Source: Methanomassiliicoccaceae archaeon
GTDB lineage: Archaea; Thermoplasmatota; Thermoplasmata; Methanomassiliicoccales; Methanomethylophilaceae
Assembly (NCBI GenBank): GCA_031254685.1
Contig: JAIRTZ010000103.1
Coordinates: forward strand, 1-36,910
Reading direction: 5' to 3'
DNA length: 36,910 nt
Within the stretch, counting starts at the first letter, position 1. Each line of letters begins with the position of its first letter. Below are positions 26,071-34,210 of this stretch, one piece after another. A program made the position numbers and the translations under genes. The notes beneath the pieces are model-generated. The model was given only the letters and a program-made list of their open reading frames with translations, was not told the DNA's origin and did not search any database.

Positions 26071-28729
26071 CGCCCCTTGTGCATATCTGCCGGAAATAGC
26101 ATCTGTCGCATCCCTTCCTCGGCGTGTACGGGAAACCGCTGTGCTGCTGCTCGTTCGCCCTCTTGTGTATCTTACGCGCGTATTCCTTGAATCTCCCGAT
26201 CGATTCTCCCGGGATGATTATTCTGTTCTCGTCATCGATCACGATGAAGCATCTCATCAGCAGCTTGGCGGAATCCCGGATAACTTTTTCAGTTTCCTCG
26301 CGTGCCGCTTTGGTCCGCTTCCCGTGCATCGCCATGATCCTTTCAAAAAGTTCCGTATCCCCGGCCCACCTCTCCGGGTTCCCGACGCCGGCGGCCAGCA
26401 GCGCGCTCCCGAATCTGCTGCCGAGTTCCGTAATGATGTCGCTGGTCTTCCTGGTGCACACCATTCTGAGCACCGTCCCGTTACGGACGATGTCCTCGCG
26501 GCTCAGCAGCGAGATGGTTCTTGCATTTTTCATGATGTTGAAGTCCGGGTCGTTGGCAGATTCGACATCATTGTCCGTCGTATAGAATTGAATGAACTCC
26601 TTCTTCCCGGTGCCTCCGAGCATGTCGTCGAGTATCGAGAGATAAACGAACGGCTGCAGCTCGTAATAATCGTTCTTTTTGGACGCATCCATCTTCTTCG
26701 CGATATCATCGACATTGTACGGCCTTCCCGATTTGTAATCAATTATGCGGTTGCCGTACAGCAGGTCGAACCTCCCCTCCAGCGGGGTCGCGTCGGAACG
26801 GCACGACCTTTCCATGATGTCCGTTCGTTGATCTTTTCCGAAGTGCTCGAAGAACGGGTTCCTTCTGCCTTTCGGTGCGTCGGTGAGCTGCACCGCGATG
26901 TTCAGGGAATCAATGAACCGTGACACATTGGTCATCGACACCCGTATCCTCGATCTGTCGAGCTCCCGTTTCTCGGGACACGATATCCCCGCCCACGCGT
27001 CGGCGAGTATGTCCGTGCATGTTTCGATATTCGTCCTTGCGATGTCGGGATAGCAGAGGCAGAATTCCGCGAACTCGTGGACCATGTTGCCGAAGACGAT
27101 GCCCTCGGTGTCCGGCGGCCCGACAAGTTCTCCGAACATGTACGCCATCGGGCATGTGACATAGAGGTTCATCGTCGACTTCGAGAATCTGCGTATGTCG
27201 CCGTCCGTGCCGCCGGCAGGATGCCTGTCATTCGCAGGCGGTGCGCCGGGGGAGCACCATGCGCCCCTGACGACCGTCGTGTTAACGAGGTCGCCGAACG
27301 ATGAGACCTTTCTCATCACGCCGTCCGCGTCGGTGTTCAGACGGTCGAAGAGCGTGCAAGGCCTCGCCTCCTTGCCGCCTTTCATCGTGTTGACGAGATG
27401 CATCCTCACGGAACCCTGCTGCAGGAGTATCTGAAACCTCTGTCTTTCCTTCTCATCCTCTTCGGCGCGGTCGATATAACTTTCACCGGCAGCGGACCCC
27501 GACCAGGCGCCGTCCATGTTCACGTATATGACGAACGGCCGATCGATGAACGCCGAATTGCGGCAGTCCGTCAGGAGAACGCCGCGTCTCTCATTGTCGG
27601 GGATCTGCGCGTTGTGCTTTATCCCGTCCATCGAGTTTATCAGGTACGATGCGTGGCCGGCCGTCCTTTCATTGATCAGTTCATCACCCAGGCCGAGCTC
27701 CCCGAATATCATGTTAACGGTCCCATTGGCGCCCTTGCCGACGATCGCGCCGCAAAGCTCGGAGAACGTGTGTTCTCTAATATTCTTCATTTTCTCCGAG
27801 AGCGCTTTAGCGCCGTCCTTCGATATCCTCGCGTGCCTGTCCAGTAAGTATTCGTCGAACCTGCTGTCCATCCATACCCCGTAGCATGCGAACAGTTCTC
27901 TTACGTCGCCAACCGTTAAAATCTCGTATGAGAGCGATCTCGTCACGAACTCCATGAAATCCCTGACGTCGATGAGGTCCCTTGCGCTCAGTGTGTTCTT
28001 GAATCCTATCCCTTTCCGATACAGCGCGGAACGCACCGCGTCGGATATCGCCCCCTGCGTGTCCATGACTATGGCGACGTCCTCGGTGCTGCGTCCGGCG
28101 ATCATATCGACCGCGTGCTCCGCGACCTGTCTGTCGTTGCCGACCGCGTACACGGTTCCGATATCGTAGCGGCCATTCTCTTTGAATAAGGAGATATCAT
28201 CAAAATCCATCGGGATGAAATGCTTATCGAGATCGTCAAAAAGCTCGATTCCGATCACCGCGACCTTTTTTCCGTCATAAGTATGATGTTCCGACGGGTC
28301 GAAGGACGCCATCACCAACTCGTATGTCGGCAGTTCCGTGTATATCCTGTATATCTCCCTCGAGGACCTTCCGGCCAGATATTTTTCGACATCCTTCCTG
28401 TATCTTCTGATAAGACGGATGTTCTCCACTTCCCCGTGAACGAAACGTATGTCGTGCTTCGTCGCCTTCGTTATGAGGTCCAAAATGCGGACGTCGTCCA
28501 TTATCCCGTATCTTCCGTCCCTTGTGCATCTGCCTTCAGACATCAGCTTTTCGAGGATCGCGTCCTCGCGGTCCTTGGCGATCATCCTCGGGGTTGACGC
28601 CAATCTGCCGATCCTCGGCGCATCGATGCGGTTGTTCAGCGCCGTCACTAGCGCGGCGTCATTGGAAATGACGATATCGTATCTTTTCGATTCGTCATAC
28701 AGCTCGTCAATGGTCTTGGCAACCTTCAC
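26048..28729 (-). CDS. addB: AddB-like PD-(D/E)XK nuclease with iron-sulfur cysteines
   Basis: An 893-residue partner of the AddA-like helicase. The C-terminal nuclease has LEGRFDLLYGNRIIDYKSG (Asp664, Lys666). Four cysteines placed as in AddB, one before the nuclease (Cys526, in VTCPMAYMF) and three at the very end (Cys874, Cys877, Cys883, in CDRCYFRQIC), fit the [4Fe-4S] staple of AddB and Cas4-type nucleases. The N-terminal two-thirds look like a degenerate helicase fold, and no Walker A is visible, so ATP hydrolysis would rest on the partner. The start is GTG at 28729, supported by a TATA box centred 24 nt upstream (leaderless). The TGA stop lies inside the start region of the AddA-like gene. 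Confidence 0.85.
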   Translation of the reverse strand: MKVAKTIDELYDESKRYDIVISNDAALVTALNNRIDAPRIGRLASTPRMIAKDREDAILEKLMSEGRCTRDGRYGIMDDVRILDLITKATKHDIRFVHGEVENIRLIRRYRKDVEKYLAGRSSREIYRIYTELPTYELVMASFDPSEHHTYDGKKVAVIGIELFDDLDKHFIPMDFDDISLFKENGRYDIGTVYAVGNDRQVAEHAVDMIAGRSTEDVAIVMDTQGAISDAVRSALYRKGIGFKNTLSARDLIDVRDFMEFVTRSLSYEILTVGDVRELFACYGVWMDSRFDEYLLDRHARISKDGAKALSEKMKNIREHTFSELCGAIVGKGANGTVNMIFGELGLGDELINERTAGHASYLINSMDGIKHNAQIPDNERRGVLLTDCRNSAFIDRPFVIYVNMDGAWSGSAAGESYIDRAEEDEKERQRFQILLQQGSVRMHLVNTMKGGKEARPCTLFDRLNTDADGVMRKVSSFGDLVNTTVVRGAWCSPGAPPANDRHPAGGTDGDIRRFSKSTMNLYVTCPMAYMFGELVGPPDTEGIVFGNMVHEFAEFCLCYPDIARTNIETCTDILADAWAGISCPEKRELDRSRIRVSMTNVSRFIDSLNIAVQLTDAPKGRRNPFFEHFGKDQRTDIMERSCRSDATPLEGRFDLLYGNRIIDYKSGRPYNVDDIAKKMDASKKNDYYELQPFVYLSILDDMLGGTGKKEFIQFYTTDNDVESANDPDFNIMKNARTISLLSREDIVRNGTVLRMVCTRKTSDIITELGSRFGSALLAAGVGNPERWAGDTELFERIMAMHGKRTKAAREETEKVIRDSAKLLMRCFIVIDDENRIIIPGESIGRFKEYARKIHKRANEQQHSGFPYTPRKGCDRCYFRQICTRGGDDDESE

Positions 28730-28749
28730 ACCGTCACATTCTGTTACGG

Positions 28750-28757
28750 ATATTAAA
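28750..28757 (-). promoter_or_regulatory. TATA box of the addB-addA operon
   Basis: TTTAATAT on the minus strand, centred about 24 nt before the GTG at 28729. This spacing fits a leaderless mRNA beginning at the GTG. Confidence 0.5.
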
Positions 28758-28810
28758 GGTTGACAGGGAGGTGGCCGAAAGTGGAGAAATGACGGAAAGT
28801 ACCGTCCCGA

Positions 28811-29245
28811 TCATTTTCTGTCCTTGATCTTGAATCCGATGAACGTCGCGGTGGCTATGTGCTTCTCATCGGAGTAGACCTTTACGTTATACGTTGACAC
28901 CGAGTTCGTCTCGCTGACCTTCGACGTCACCGCCACGAGCTTCTTCCCCGTTCCCGGCCTATGGTAGACGATGTTGCCCTGCAGCGCTATCTGCTTCTCA
29001 AAAAGGTTGGCGGCGAACGCGAACGCGTTATCGGCGACCGTATACGTTGCGCCGCCGTGCGCGAACATGAGGCTGTTGTACTTGTTGGTCATGGGCATGC
29101 TGCATCGCACTTCGTCCCTAGTTATGCTGTCGATCCGTATCTCATTGAAGATCGTGTACTGCGCGTGATATATGCTGCGCACGTTCTCAAAGACCTCGTC
29201 GCGTATCGATACGTCAATTGCGTCCCGTATCTCGTCGTCCCTCAT
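28811..29245 (-). CDS. PaaI-type hotdog-fold thioesterase
   Basis: A single hotdog domain of 144 residues. NKYNSLMFAHGGATYTVADNAFAFAAN is the typical PaaI/YbgC-like helix region, whose HGG and later Asp are the usual catalytic elements in acyl-CoA thioesterases. LQGNIVYHRPGTGKKLVAVTSKV is the central sheet. The acyl substrate is unknown. A TATA box 25 nt before the ATG at 29245 suggests a leaderless mRNA divergent from xseA. Downstream, GACGG and CCGTC (28791-28806) could form a weak 5-bp terminator hairpin. The stop is TGA. Confidence 0.85.
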   Translation of the reverse strand: MRDDEIRDAIDVSIRDEVFENVRSIYHAQYTIFNEIRIDSITRDEVRCSMPMTNKYNSLMFAHGGATYTVADNAFAFAANLFEKQIALQGNIVYHRPGTGKKLVAVTSKVSETNSVSTYNVKVYSDEKHIATATFIGFKIKDRK

Positions 29246-29267
29246 GAGTGCCCCAATATCAAGAGGG

Positions 29268-29297
29268 ATATAACATCTTTCTGATAGGCTAAAATAC
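29268..29297. promoter_or_regulatory. divergent promoters of the thioesterase and xseA
   Basis: Minus strand: TTATAT (29268-29273), centred 25 nt from the thioesterase ATG. Plus strand: CTAAAATAC (29289-29297), centred about 27 nt from the xseA ATG at 29320. Both spacings fit leaderless starts, and the two cores are only about 20 bp apart, so the promoters may compete. Confidence 0.5.
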
Positions 29298-29319
29298 GAA
29301 AGACGCAGTACTCAGGCCG

Positions 29320-30651
29320 ATGTCCGCGGTCATTTCAGTATCGGAGCTCAACGAACGGGCGAAAGCCGTCCTGGCGGCGGACCCGTCGCTCAATGACGTT
29401 TGGGTATCTGGTGAGATTTCAAATCTCACGAAGCACACGTCCGGGCATTATTATTTCACTCTGAAGGATACGAAGAGCGAAGTGCGCTGCACGCTGTTCA
29501 GAGGGGCGCGGAACACTCTGCCCTTCGAACCCGCGGAGAGCATGAAGGTTTTGGCCTTCGGTTCCGTCGACATGTACGTCGCCCGCGGTTCCTATCAATT
29601 CAACGTTTCGACGATGAGGAGGTCCGGCATAGGCGACATGTACCTCGCGCTCGAGGAACTGAAGAAAAAGCTGAAGGCGGAAGGTCTGTTCGACGACGCG
29701 AGGAAACGTCCGATACCGAAATACCCGGTCACCGTCGGCGTCGTCACGTCGCCGACCGGCGCGGCGATACAGGATATAATCAAAGTTTCGGCGAAGAGGT
29801 TCCCCGCGCACATACTTCTCGCCCCGGTGCTCGTTCAGGGCGAGGGCGCCGCGGCGTCCATCGCAAACGGGATTGAATTAATGAACACCCTGCCCGTTGA
29901 CGTTCTGATCGTGGGAAGGGGCGGCGGCTCCGCCGAGGACCTCTGGGCGTTCAATGAGGAGAAGGTGGCAAGGGCGATAGCCGCGTCACGGATACCCGTG
30001 ATATCGGCGGTCGGCCACGAGACCGATTTCACAGTGGCGGACCTGGTGGCCGATCTGCGCGCGCCGACGCCGTCGGCGGCGGCAGAGACAGCATTGCCCG
30101 ATATATCGTCAGAGATACGGAACATTGACAACATGATGATGCGCGCCTCGGGTTCGCTGATGCACTGCATCGGAACGATGCGCAATGACTTTAAGGTCCT
30201 GGATTCCAAGCTGTCGCCGAGGCGCGCTAAAGAGACCGTCGACGCGAATATGCGGAATATCAGCGAAATGACACGCAGATCGCTGTTCGCCGTCCGCTCG
30301 TTGCTGAACGGAAAGGCCGCGGCGTTCAGGACGCCGGACGCGAAACTGTCGCCGAGGCGCGCGAAAGACACCGTCGCCCAATATATCATGGCGATGGACG
30401 AGATCTCGGCGTCCGCGGACGCATCGCTGATACGGATCGTCTCCGATAAGAAGAGGGACGTATACGCCGCGGAACAAAGGATGAACGCGATCAATCCGAT
30501 GAAGGTCCTGGAAAGGGGATACAGTTTCGTTACCGGCGCCGACGGAAGGACACTGACGTCGGTGTCGCAGATATCATACGGTTCCGATGTGGAGATAAGG
30601 ATGAGGGACGGAAGCGCCAAAGCGAAGATAAATGAGGTGAGGAAGAAATGA
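29320..30651 (+). CDS. xseA: exonuclease VII large subunit
   Basis: Catalytic subunit of exonuclease VII, which degrades single-stranded DNA from both ends without ATP. The 443 residues match the family. The N-terminal OB fold (VSELNERAKAVL, VWVSGEISNLTKHTSGHYYF, LKDTKSEVRCTLFR) is followed by the catalytic region: VTSPTGAAIQDI, VLIVGRGGGSAEDLWAFN and PVISAVGHETDFTVADLVAD. The coiled-coil arm contains two copies of KLSPRRAK (one after LDS, one after PDA), about 44 residues apart, an internal duplication in the region that binds XseB copies. The stop codon overlaps the xseB start (ATGA). ExoVII is mainly bacterial, so its presence here suggests transfer. Confidence 0.95.
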   Translation: MSAVISVSELNERAKAVLAADPSLNDVWVSGEISNLTKHTSGHYYFTLKDTKSEVRCTLFRGARNTLPFEPAESMKVLAFGSVDMYVARGSYQFNVSTMRRSGIGDMYLALEELKKKLKAEGLFDDARKRPIPKYPVTVGVVTSPTGAAIQDIIKVSAKRFPAHILLAPVLVQGEGAAASIANGIELMNTLPVDVLIVGRGGGSAEDLWAFNEEKVARAIAASRIPVISAVGHETDFTVADLVADLRAPTPSAAAETALPDISSEIRNIDNMMMRASGSLMHCIGTMRNDFKVLDSKLSPRRAKETVDANMRNISEMTRRSLFAVRSLLNGKAAAFRTPDAKLSPRRAKDTVAQYIMAMDEISASADASLIRIVSDKKRDVYAAEQRMNAINPMKVLERGYSFVTGADGRTLTSVSQISYGSDVEIRMRDGSAKAKINEVRKK

Positions 30652-30869
30652 AGGAAGTAAGCGAAATGACGTTCGAGGAAAGTCTCAAGGCACTCGAAGA
30701 ACTGGTGGACATGCTTGAGAACGGAGGCCTCGATCTGGATAAAAGTCTGGACATATACGAGAAGGCCGTCAAGTTACGGGATCACTGCAGGACGATACTC
30801 GAGAACAGCGAGAGACGGGTGCAGAAGATCATGGAGACGGCGGAAGGCATACGGAAAGAGGACGTCTGA
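30648..30869 (+). CDS. xseB: exonuclease VII small subunit
   Basis: A 73-residue helical protein. MTFEESLKALEELVDMLENGGLDLDKSLDIYEKAVKLRDHCRTIL is nearly the whole family consensus: FEexxxxLexIVxxLExGxLxLexSlxxyexGxxL. Several copies bind the coiled-coil arm of XseA. Its ATG overlaps the xseA TGA by 4 bp. The TGA stop is separated by 1 nt from the convergent TOPRIM gene. Confidence 0.93.
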   Translation: MKEVSEMTFEESLKALEELVDMLENGGLDLDKSLDIYEKAVKLRDHCRTILENSERRVQKIMETAEGIRKEDV

Positions 30870-30870
30870 A

Positions 30871-31725
30871 TCACGGGGCCCACAGTCTGAATCTGTTCTC
30901 CGACGACCATTTCGACGTTTCGCGGAATAACGCGGTCGAATGGAACGTTTCCTTTTCGTACGCAAGGCGCAAAGCGCCTCCGAGCTCGCCGGATCTGATA
31001 TATTTGGAGTTGTAAGACCCGAAGATCTCGCGCAGTCCGAACGCAAGCACCGATATCATGTCATGGCCGCGGCAGACGTCCCACGGGCTGCGCTCATCCT
31101 TCAGCTCCCTGTTCAGCTGCGCCGCGAGGTCCTTCTTCGCGACATGCGAATGCTGCGAGTTCGATAATAATACGTCGATCATCGTCTCGATGTTCACCTT
31201 CAATCCCTTTCGGTCCACGAACAGCGAATGGTCGGGGTCCTTGAACGAAAGGTCATGCTCGTGCATATCGGACACGTACATCAGCATTCCCAGCGGATAG
31301 CACGCTGCGGTGAGGGCATCACGCACCTGACCGTACTTGTTCACGAACGTTTCCAATCTGTCCTCGTCCGCGTATTCCAGCAGGACGCTGTCCAGTGCGG
31401 AGCTTCTCATCATCACCGTGTCGGTATCGCGGCAGTCGGTGCCGAACACCGGGCGCGCATGCGTTATCCCTTTCAGCGTGTCGAGGTCATTGTCCACTAT
31501 CCCGAGCACCTTGCGGTCGTTCCTCCGCAGATACGATTCCCTGACCGAATTTCTTACGTTATCCTTGGACTGGGCGACGATCACGGTGCATGCGTCCTCG
31601 TCTGTGTACTTCCGGTAAAGCCTGCAGTCGGTGACCCCTTCGACAACAAGGAAGGACCCGTCGAAGAACGAGCGTTTCATCGATATCTCGTTCGCAATAT
31701 CGGACGCACGGATGAATTCACGCAC
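30871..31725 (-). CDS. DUF4435 / TOPRIM-like nuclease, AriB-like
   Basis: A 284-residue protein with a TOPRIM-type N-terminus: FLVVEGVTDCRLYRKY (Glu29) and VLGIVDNDLD (Asp78, Asp80, Asp82), the layout of DUF4435 proteins. It is encoded directly after an SMC-like ATPase with an 8-bp overlap and a GTG start. ATPase followed by DUF4435 is the order of the PARIS anti-phage system, where the AriA ATPase holds AriB until a phage protein triggers release and AriB cuts host tRNA. Whether this pair is PARIS proper or a related OLD-like nuclease cannot be settled by eye. The C-terminal half (WDVCRGHDMISVLAFGLR onwards) has no motif I recognise. The stop is TGA. Confidence 0.78.
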   Translation of the reverse strand: MREFIRASDIANEISMKRSFFDGSFLVVEGVTDCRLYRKYTDEDACTVIVAQSKDNVRNSVRESYLRRNDRKVLGIVDNDLDTLKGITHARPVFGTDCRDTDTVMMRSSALDSVLLEYADEDRLETFVNKYGQVRDALTAACYPLGMLMYVSDMHEHDLSFKDPDHSLFVDRKGLKVNIETMIDVLLSNSQHSHVAKKDLAAQLNRELKDERSPWDVCRGHDMISVLAFGLREIFGSYNSKYIRSGELGGALRLAYEKETFHSTALFRETSKWSSENRFRLWAP

Positions 31726-32755
31726 TTCCAGCCCTCAGTTCGTTAGTAAGGTCCCAGTCGTCGTGGACGATCTGCGGGGAATGCGTCGCCGCAACGATCT
31801 GCAGGTCCCTGAGCCTCGCGACGTCCTTCAGAACGGGGCCGATCCTCTGCTGCCATGACACGTGCAGCGATATCTCGGGTTCGTCGATCATCACGAACGA
31901 GCCGGGCAGCGTCTGGAACAGCAGCCTGTACAGAATGATGAATATCTGCTTCTCGCCCGACGACATGTCCTTCACGGGTATCGTCATACCGTTGTCGAGC
32001 ACGAAAGTTATGTGCCCCTTCGCGTCTATCGTCATGTCCTTGTCGGAAAGGAAACTGTTCATGATGTCCCTGAACACTATGACCGATTCCGAGAAATGAT
32101 GGTTCTTGCTGACAAAATCGGAGATCCCGTGCACGAGGTCCAGATATTCCTTCCGCGACCCGGTGAGGTCGTACCTCGTCGGCGGGAACTTCAGTCCCGC
32201 GGGTATGTCGACGGTGAATCCGGCGTCGCGCATGAAGTTCAGCTTCGCGTTCAGGTCCTTCGCCCAGAATATGAGCTTATCGTCGCCCATGTCGTCCTTA
32301 TACTCGGGAACGGTCAGCGCACGGTTCTTGCGCGATTCCTTGATCTTGTTCGAAAGGTCGTTCGCATACGCTTCCGCGGCCGGTACTATGTGGCCGTCGC
32401 CTCTCTTCATGTACGTGCGCTCCGGACCGATGAACGTCGCCCCCGTGAGGGACGCCAGGTCGGCGGATGTCAATTCCGTTTCAAGCTCGTTCCTTTTCAT
32501 CTGCACGAGCAATTCATTCTCGGAACGCACAACGATCAGATTCTCACCCTTTTCGAAGAACAGGTCCAATCGTTGGAACGGGACGTTCGCCAGCTCTTTG
32601 ACGTTCCCGGTGAGCAGCAGCGATATCATCCGTATCAGCGTGCTCTTCCCGCATCCGTTCGGCGAGTGCACATAGGTGAGACCGCCGTCGAATATGTTCA
32701 CCGTATGGTCGTGGCGTCCGAAAAGCCCCTGAACTGAGATCCTTTTTATCTTCAT
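31718..32755 (-). CDS. SMC/ABC-like AAA ATPase, AriA-like
   Basis: A 345-residue ATPase of the AAA_15/AAA_21 class. Walker A SPNGCGKST (31-39), signature motif MSSGEKQ, Walker B FVMIDEPEISLH and the H-loop ATHSPQIV are all intact, so it should dimerise and hydrolyse ATP. The middle region between about 100 and 240 is a short helical insertion and not a long coiled coil, as in OLD-family and AriA ATPases. It is cotranscribed with the DUF4435 gene by an 8-bp overlap. The start was set at the ATG at 32755 because the TATA box is centred 27 nt upstream; the GTG at 32764 would lie before the predicted transcript start. It is shorter than typical AriA (about 430-460 as I recall), so the match is to architecture. 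Confidence 0.82.
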   Translation of the reverse strand: MKIKRISVQGLFGRHDHTVNIFDGGLTYVHSPNGCGKSTLIRMISLLLTGNVKELANVPFQRLDLFFEKGENLIVVRSENELLVQMKRNELETELTSADLASLTGATFIGPERTYMKRGDGHIVPAAEAYANDLSNKIKESRKNRALTVPEYKDDMGDDKLIFWAKDLNAKLNFMRDAGFTVDIPAGLKFPPTRYDLTGSRKEYLDLVHGISDFVSKNHHFSESVIVFRDIMNSFLSDKDMTIDAKGHITFVLDNGMTIPVKDMSSGEKQIFIILYRLLFQTLPGSFVMIDEPEISLHVSWQQRIGPVLKDVARLRDLQIVAATHSPQIVHDDWDLTNELRAGSA

Positions 32756-32777
32756 CGGTCTCACTTATCGGCTTTGG

Positions 32778-32817
32778 AATATATAGAACATACCGGAACC
32801 CGCAATAACTTTATTTC
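32778..32817. promoter_or_regulatory. divergent promoters of the AriA-like and TPR-like genes
   Basis: AATATATA (32778-32785) serves the minus strand and is centred 27 nt from the ATG at 32755. TTTATTTC (32810-32817) serves the plus strand and is centred 27 nt from the ATG at 32840. Confidence 0.5.
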
Positions 32818-32839
32818 AAGCGAACACGTGCGGGTGCCG

Positions 32840-33691
32840 ATGGACACCGAAAAGGCATTCGATACGATCGGGAAACATATCGCGGCCGGCGAGTATGGGA
32901 AAGTAAGACCGGTGATCGACACGATCGCGTCATCGGTCGGCGACGTCCCGACGCTGCTGAAATGCGCCTCGCTGCTGAAAGTGGTGGACGACGAGGACGG
33001 ATGCCAGAACATTTTGGACCGCGTCATTGAAATGAGGCTCGATACCGCCGCCGAGAGACTGTCGGCGGCCTCTGCGCTCAGAGGCCTCGGAAGGGCCGAG
33101 GATGCATACGGGATGATCAGGGATGATGAGGACACGGTACCCGCCCTTCGGGAGAAATCAAGGATGCTCCTGATCATGGACGAAGGAGAGACCGCGCTGT
33201 CGAAGATCAGAAGGATAACGGATATGACGGCATCGGACAAAGTGCTCCTCACCGAGATATTATGCTCGATAGGCGAGTTCCGGGAAGCTCACGAGACCGC
33301 GTCGCGTCTTGTGAAGGACGAGGACGCGTCGTATGCATCACTGGTGAACCTATGCACAACGCTCATGCTCATGGGAAAGAACAAAGAGGCCGTTAAAACC
33401 GCGAGGCAGCACCTGAAGGAGGATAAGAAGGACGCGGACTCGCTGGCGCTTGCCGCCTATGTCATGAGGATCAACGGGAAGATGTCCGCCGCCACAGCGT
33501 TCGCCCACCGCGCGATAGCCGCAGATCATACGCATGCAGGCGCCCTGGAGACGATGGCGTTCTGCCTTATCGAAAAATCAAGGTTCATCGAGGCCAAGGT
33601 GATGGCCGGCGCTATAAACGACAAAAGCCCGGGACACCCGGCGGCGATACGGATACTTGATGCGTGCAGGATAGCCAAGGGCGGACGCTGA
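32840..33691 (+). CDS. TPR-like helical repeat protein
   Basis: A soluble all-helical protein of about 284 residues built of degenerate tetratricopeptide-like units: AFDTIGKHIAAGEYGKVRPVI, then RLSAASALRGLGRAEDAYGMI, LTEILCSIGEFREAHETASRL, LVNLCTTLMLMGKNKEAVKTA and LAAYVMRINGKMSAATAFAHRAI. The late units are closest to the TPR consensus. Such proteins are scaffolds; no partner is evident. The start was placed at the ATG at 32840, which has a TATA box 27 nt upstream, and not at the frame's first ATG at 32774, which lies inside the divergent promoter. The stop is TGA, 2 nt from the convergent membrane-protein gene. Confidence 0.75.
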   Translation: MDTEKAFDTIGKHIAAGEYGKVRPVIDTIASSVGDVPTLLKCASLLKVVDDEDGCQNILDRVIEMRLDTAAERLSAASALRGLGRAEDAYGMIRDDEDTVPALREKSRMLLIMDEGETALSKIRRITDMTASDKVLLTEILCSIGEFREAHETASRLVKDEDASYASLVNLCTTLMLMGKNKEAVKTARQHLKEDKKDADSLALAAYVMRINGKMSAATAFAHRAIAADHTHAGALETMAFCLIEKSRFIEAKVMAGAINDKSPGHPAAIRILDACRIAKGGR

Positions 33692-33693
33692 CC

Positions 33694-34089
33694 TCAGTGT
33701 ATCACGCGCCTGGACATCTCCAGCTTGCGTATCTCTATCACCGCGACGGCGACGGACAGCGCCGCAACGATCAGACAGAGAATGAAGAAGATGTTCGGTA
33801 TGGTCCCTAACATCGTGTCCCGGTCCAGCGAACCGTAGGTGCTTGACGAGAACGCGGAAAGGAATGTCTCATTCATCAGAAATCCCGAAAAGCCGTCAAT
33901 GTGCAGCCACGTCGTATACGTAGCGGGGTCCACGATCGCGCTTCCCCAGCTCCCTACGAGGTCGGAGAAGGAGAAGTTCGGAGGATTGATCGAATTTCCC
34001 GGCCCGGCGCCCGATGCGAGAGGCATAACGAGAAATGATAAAGCTAAAGCGCAGAATATAACGGCACACGGTAACGTATACGCCTTCAT
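33694..34089 (-). CDS. small membrane protein with two membrane segments
   Basis: No family recognised. The 131-residue protein has an N-terminal signal peptide or membrane anchor (about 4-27, ending LASGAG), an extracytoplasmic loop of about 70 residues rich in Ser, Phe and Trp, and a second hydrophobic helix (about 97-117, IFFILCLIVAALSVAVAVI), then a short basic tail. A TATA-like ATTTATCA (near 34125-34132) lies about 40 nt before the ATG, leaving a short leader with GGGGAT. It is divergent from hisD. The stop is TGA. Confidence 0.65.
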   Translation of the reverse strand: MKAYTLPCAVIFCALALSFLVMPLASGAGPGNSINPPNFSFSDLVGSWGSAIVDPATYTTWLHIDGFSGFLMNETFLSAFSSSTYGSLDRDTMLGTIPNIFFILCLIVAALSVAVAVIEIRKLEMSRRVIH

Positions 34090-34180
34090 AGGATCCCCAT
34101 CCGAATCTATCAGCGATTATCACATTGATAAATGTTATCCCCTCCGCATGTTCGCAACGGGTACGCGCGAAGTGAGCACA

Positions 34181-34188
34181 TTTATATC
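34181..34188 (+). promoter_or_regulatory. TATA box of hisD
   Basis: TTTATATC, centred about 27 nt before the ATG at 34211, a classic archaeal box with leaderless spacing. There is no SD before the ATG. Confidence 0.65.
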
Positions 34189-34210
34189 GTAGGTAGATAA
34201 TCAAAGGCGC

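Noticed and set aside
25328..26923. Plus-strand open frame of 531 codons (and others at 22226-23239 and 24316-25470)
   Set aside because: All are antisense to the P-type ATPase and the AddA/AddB-like genes, whose motifs are unmistakable; the antisense products have low-complexity Ser/Arg/Val composition.
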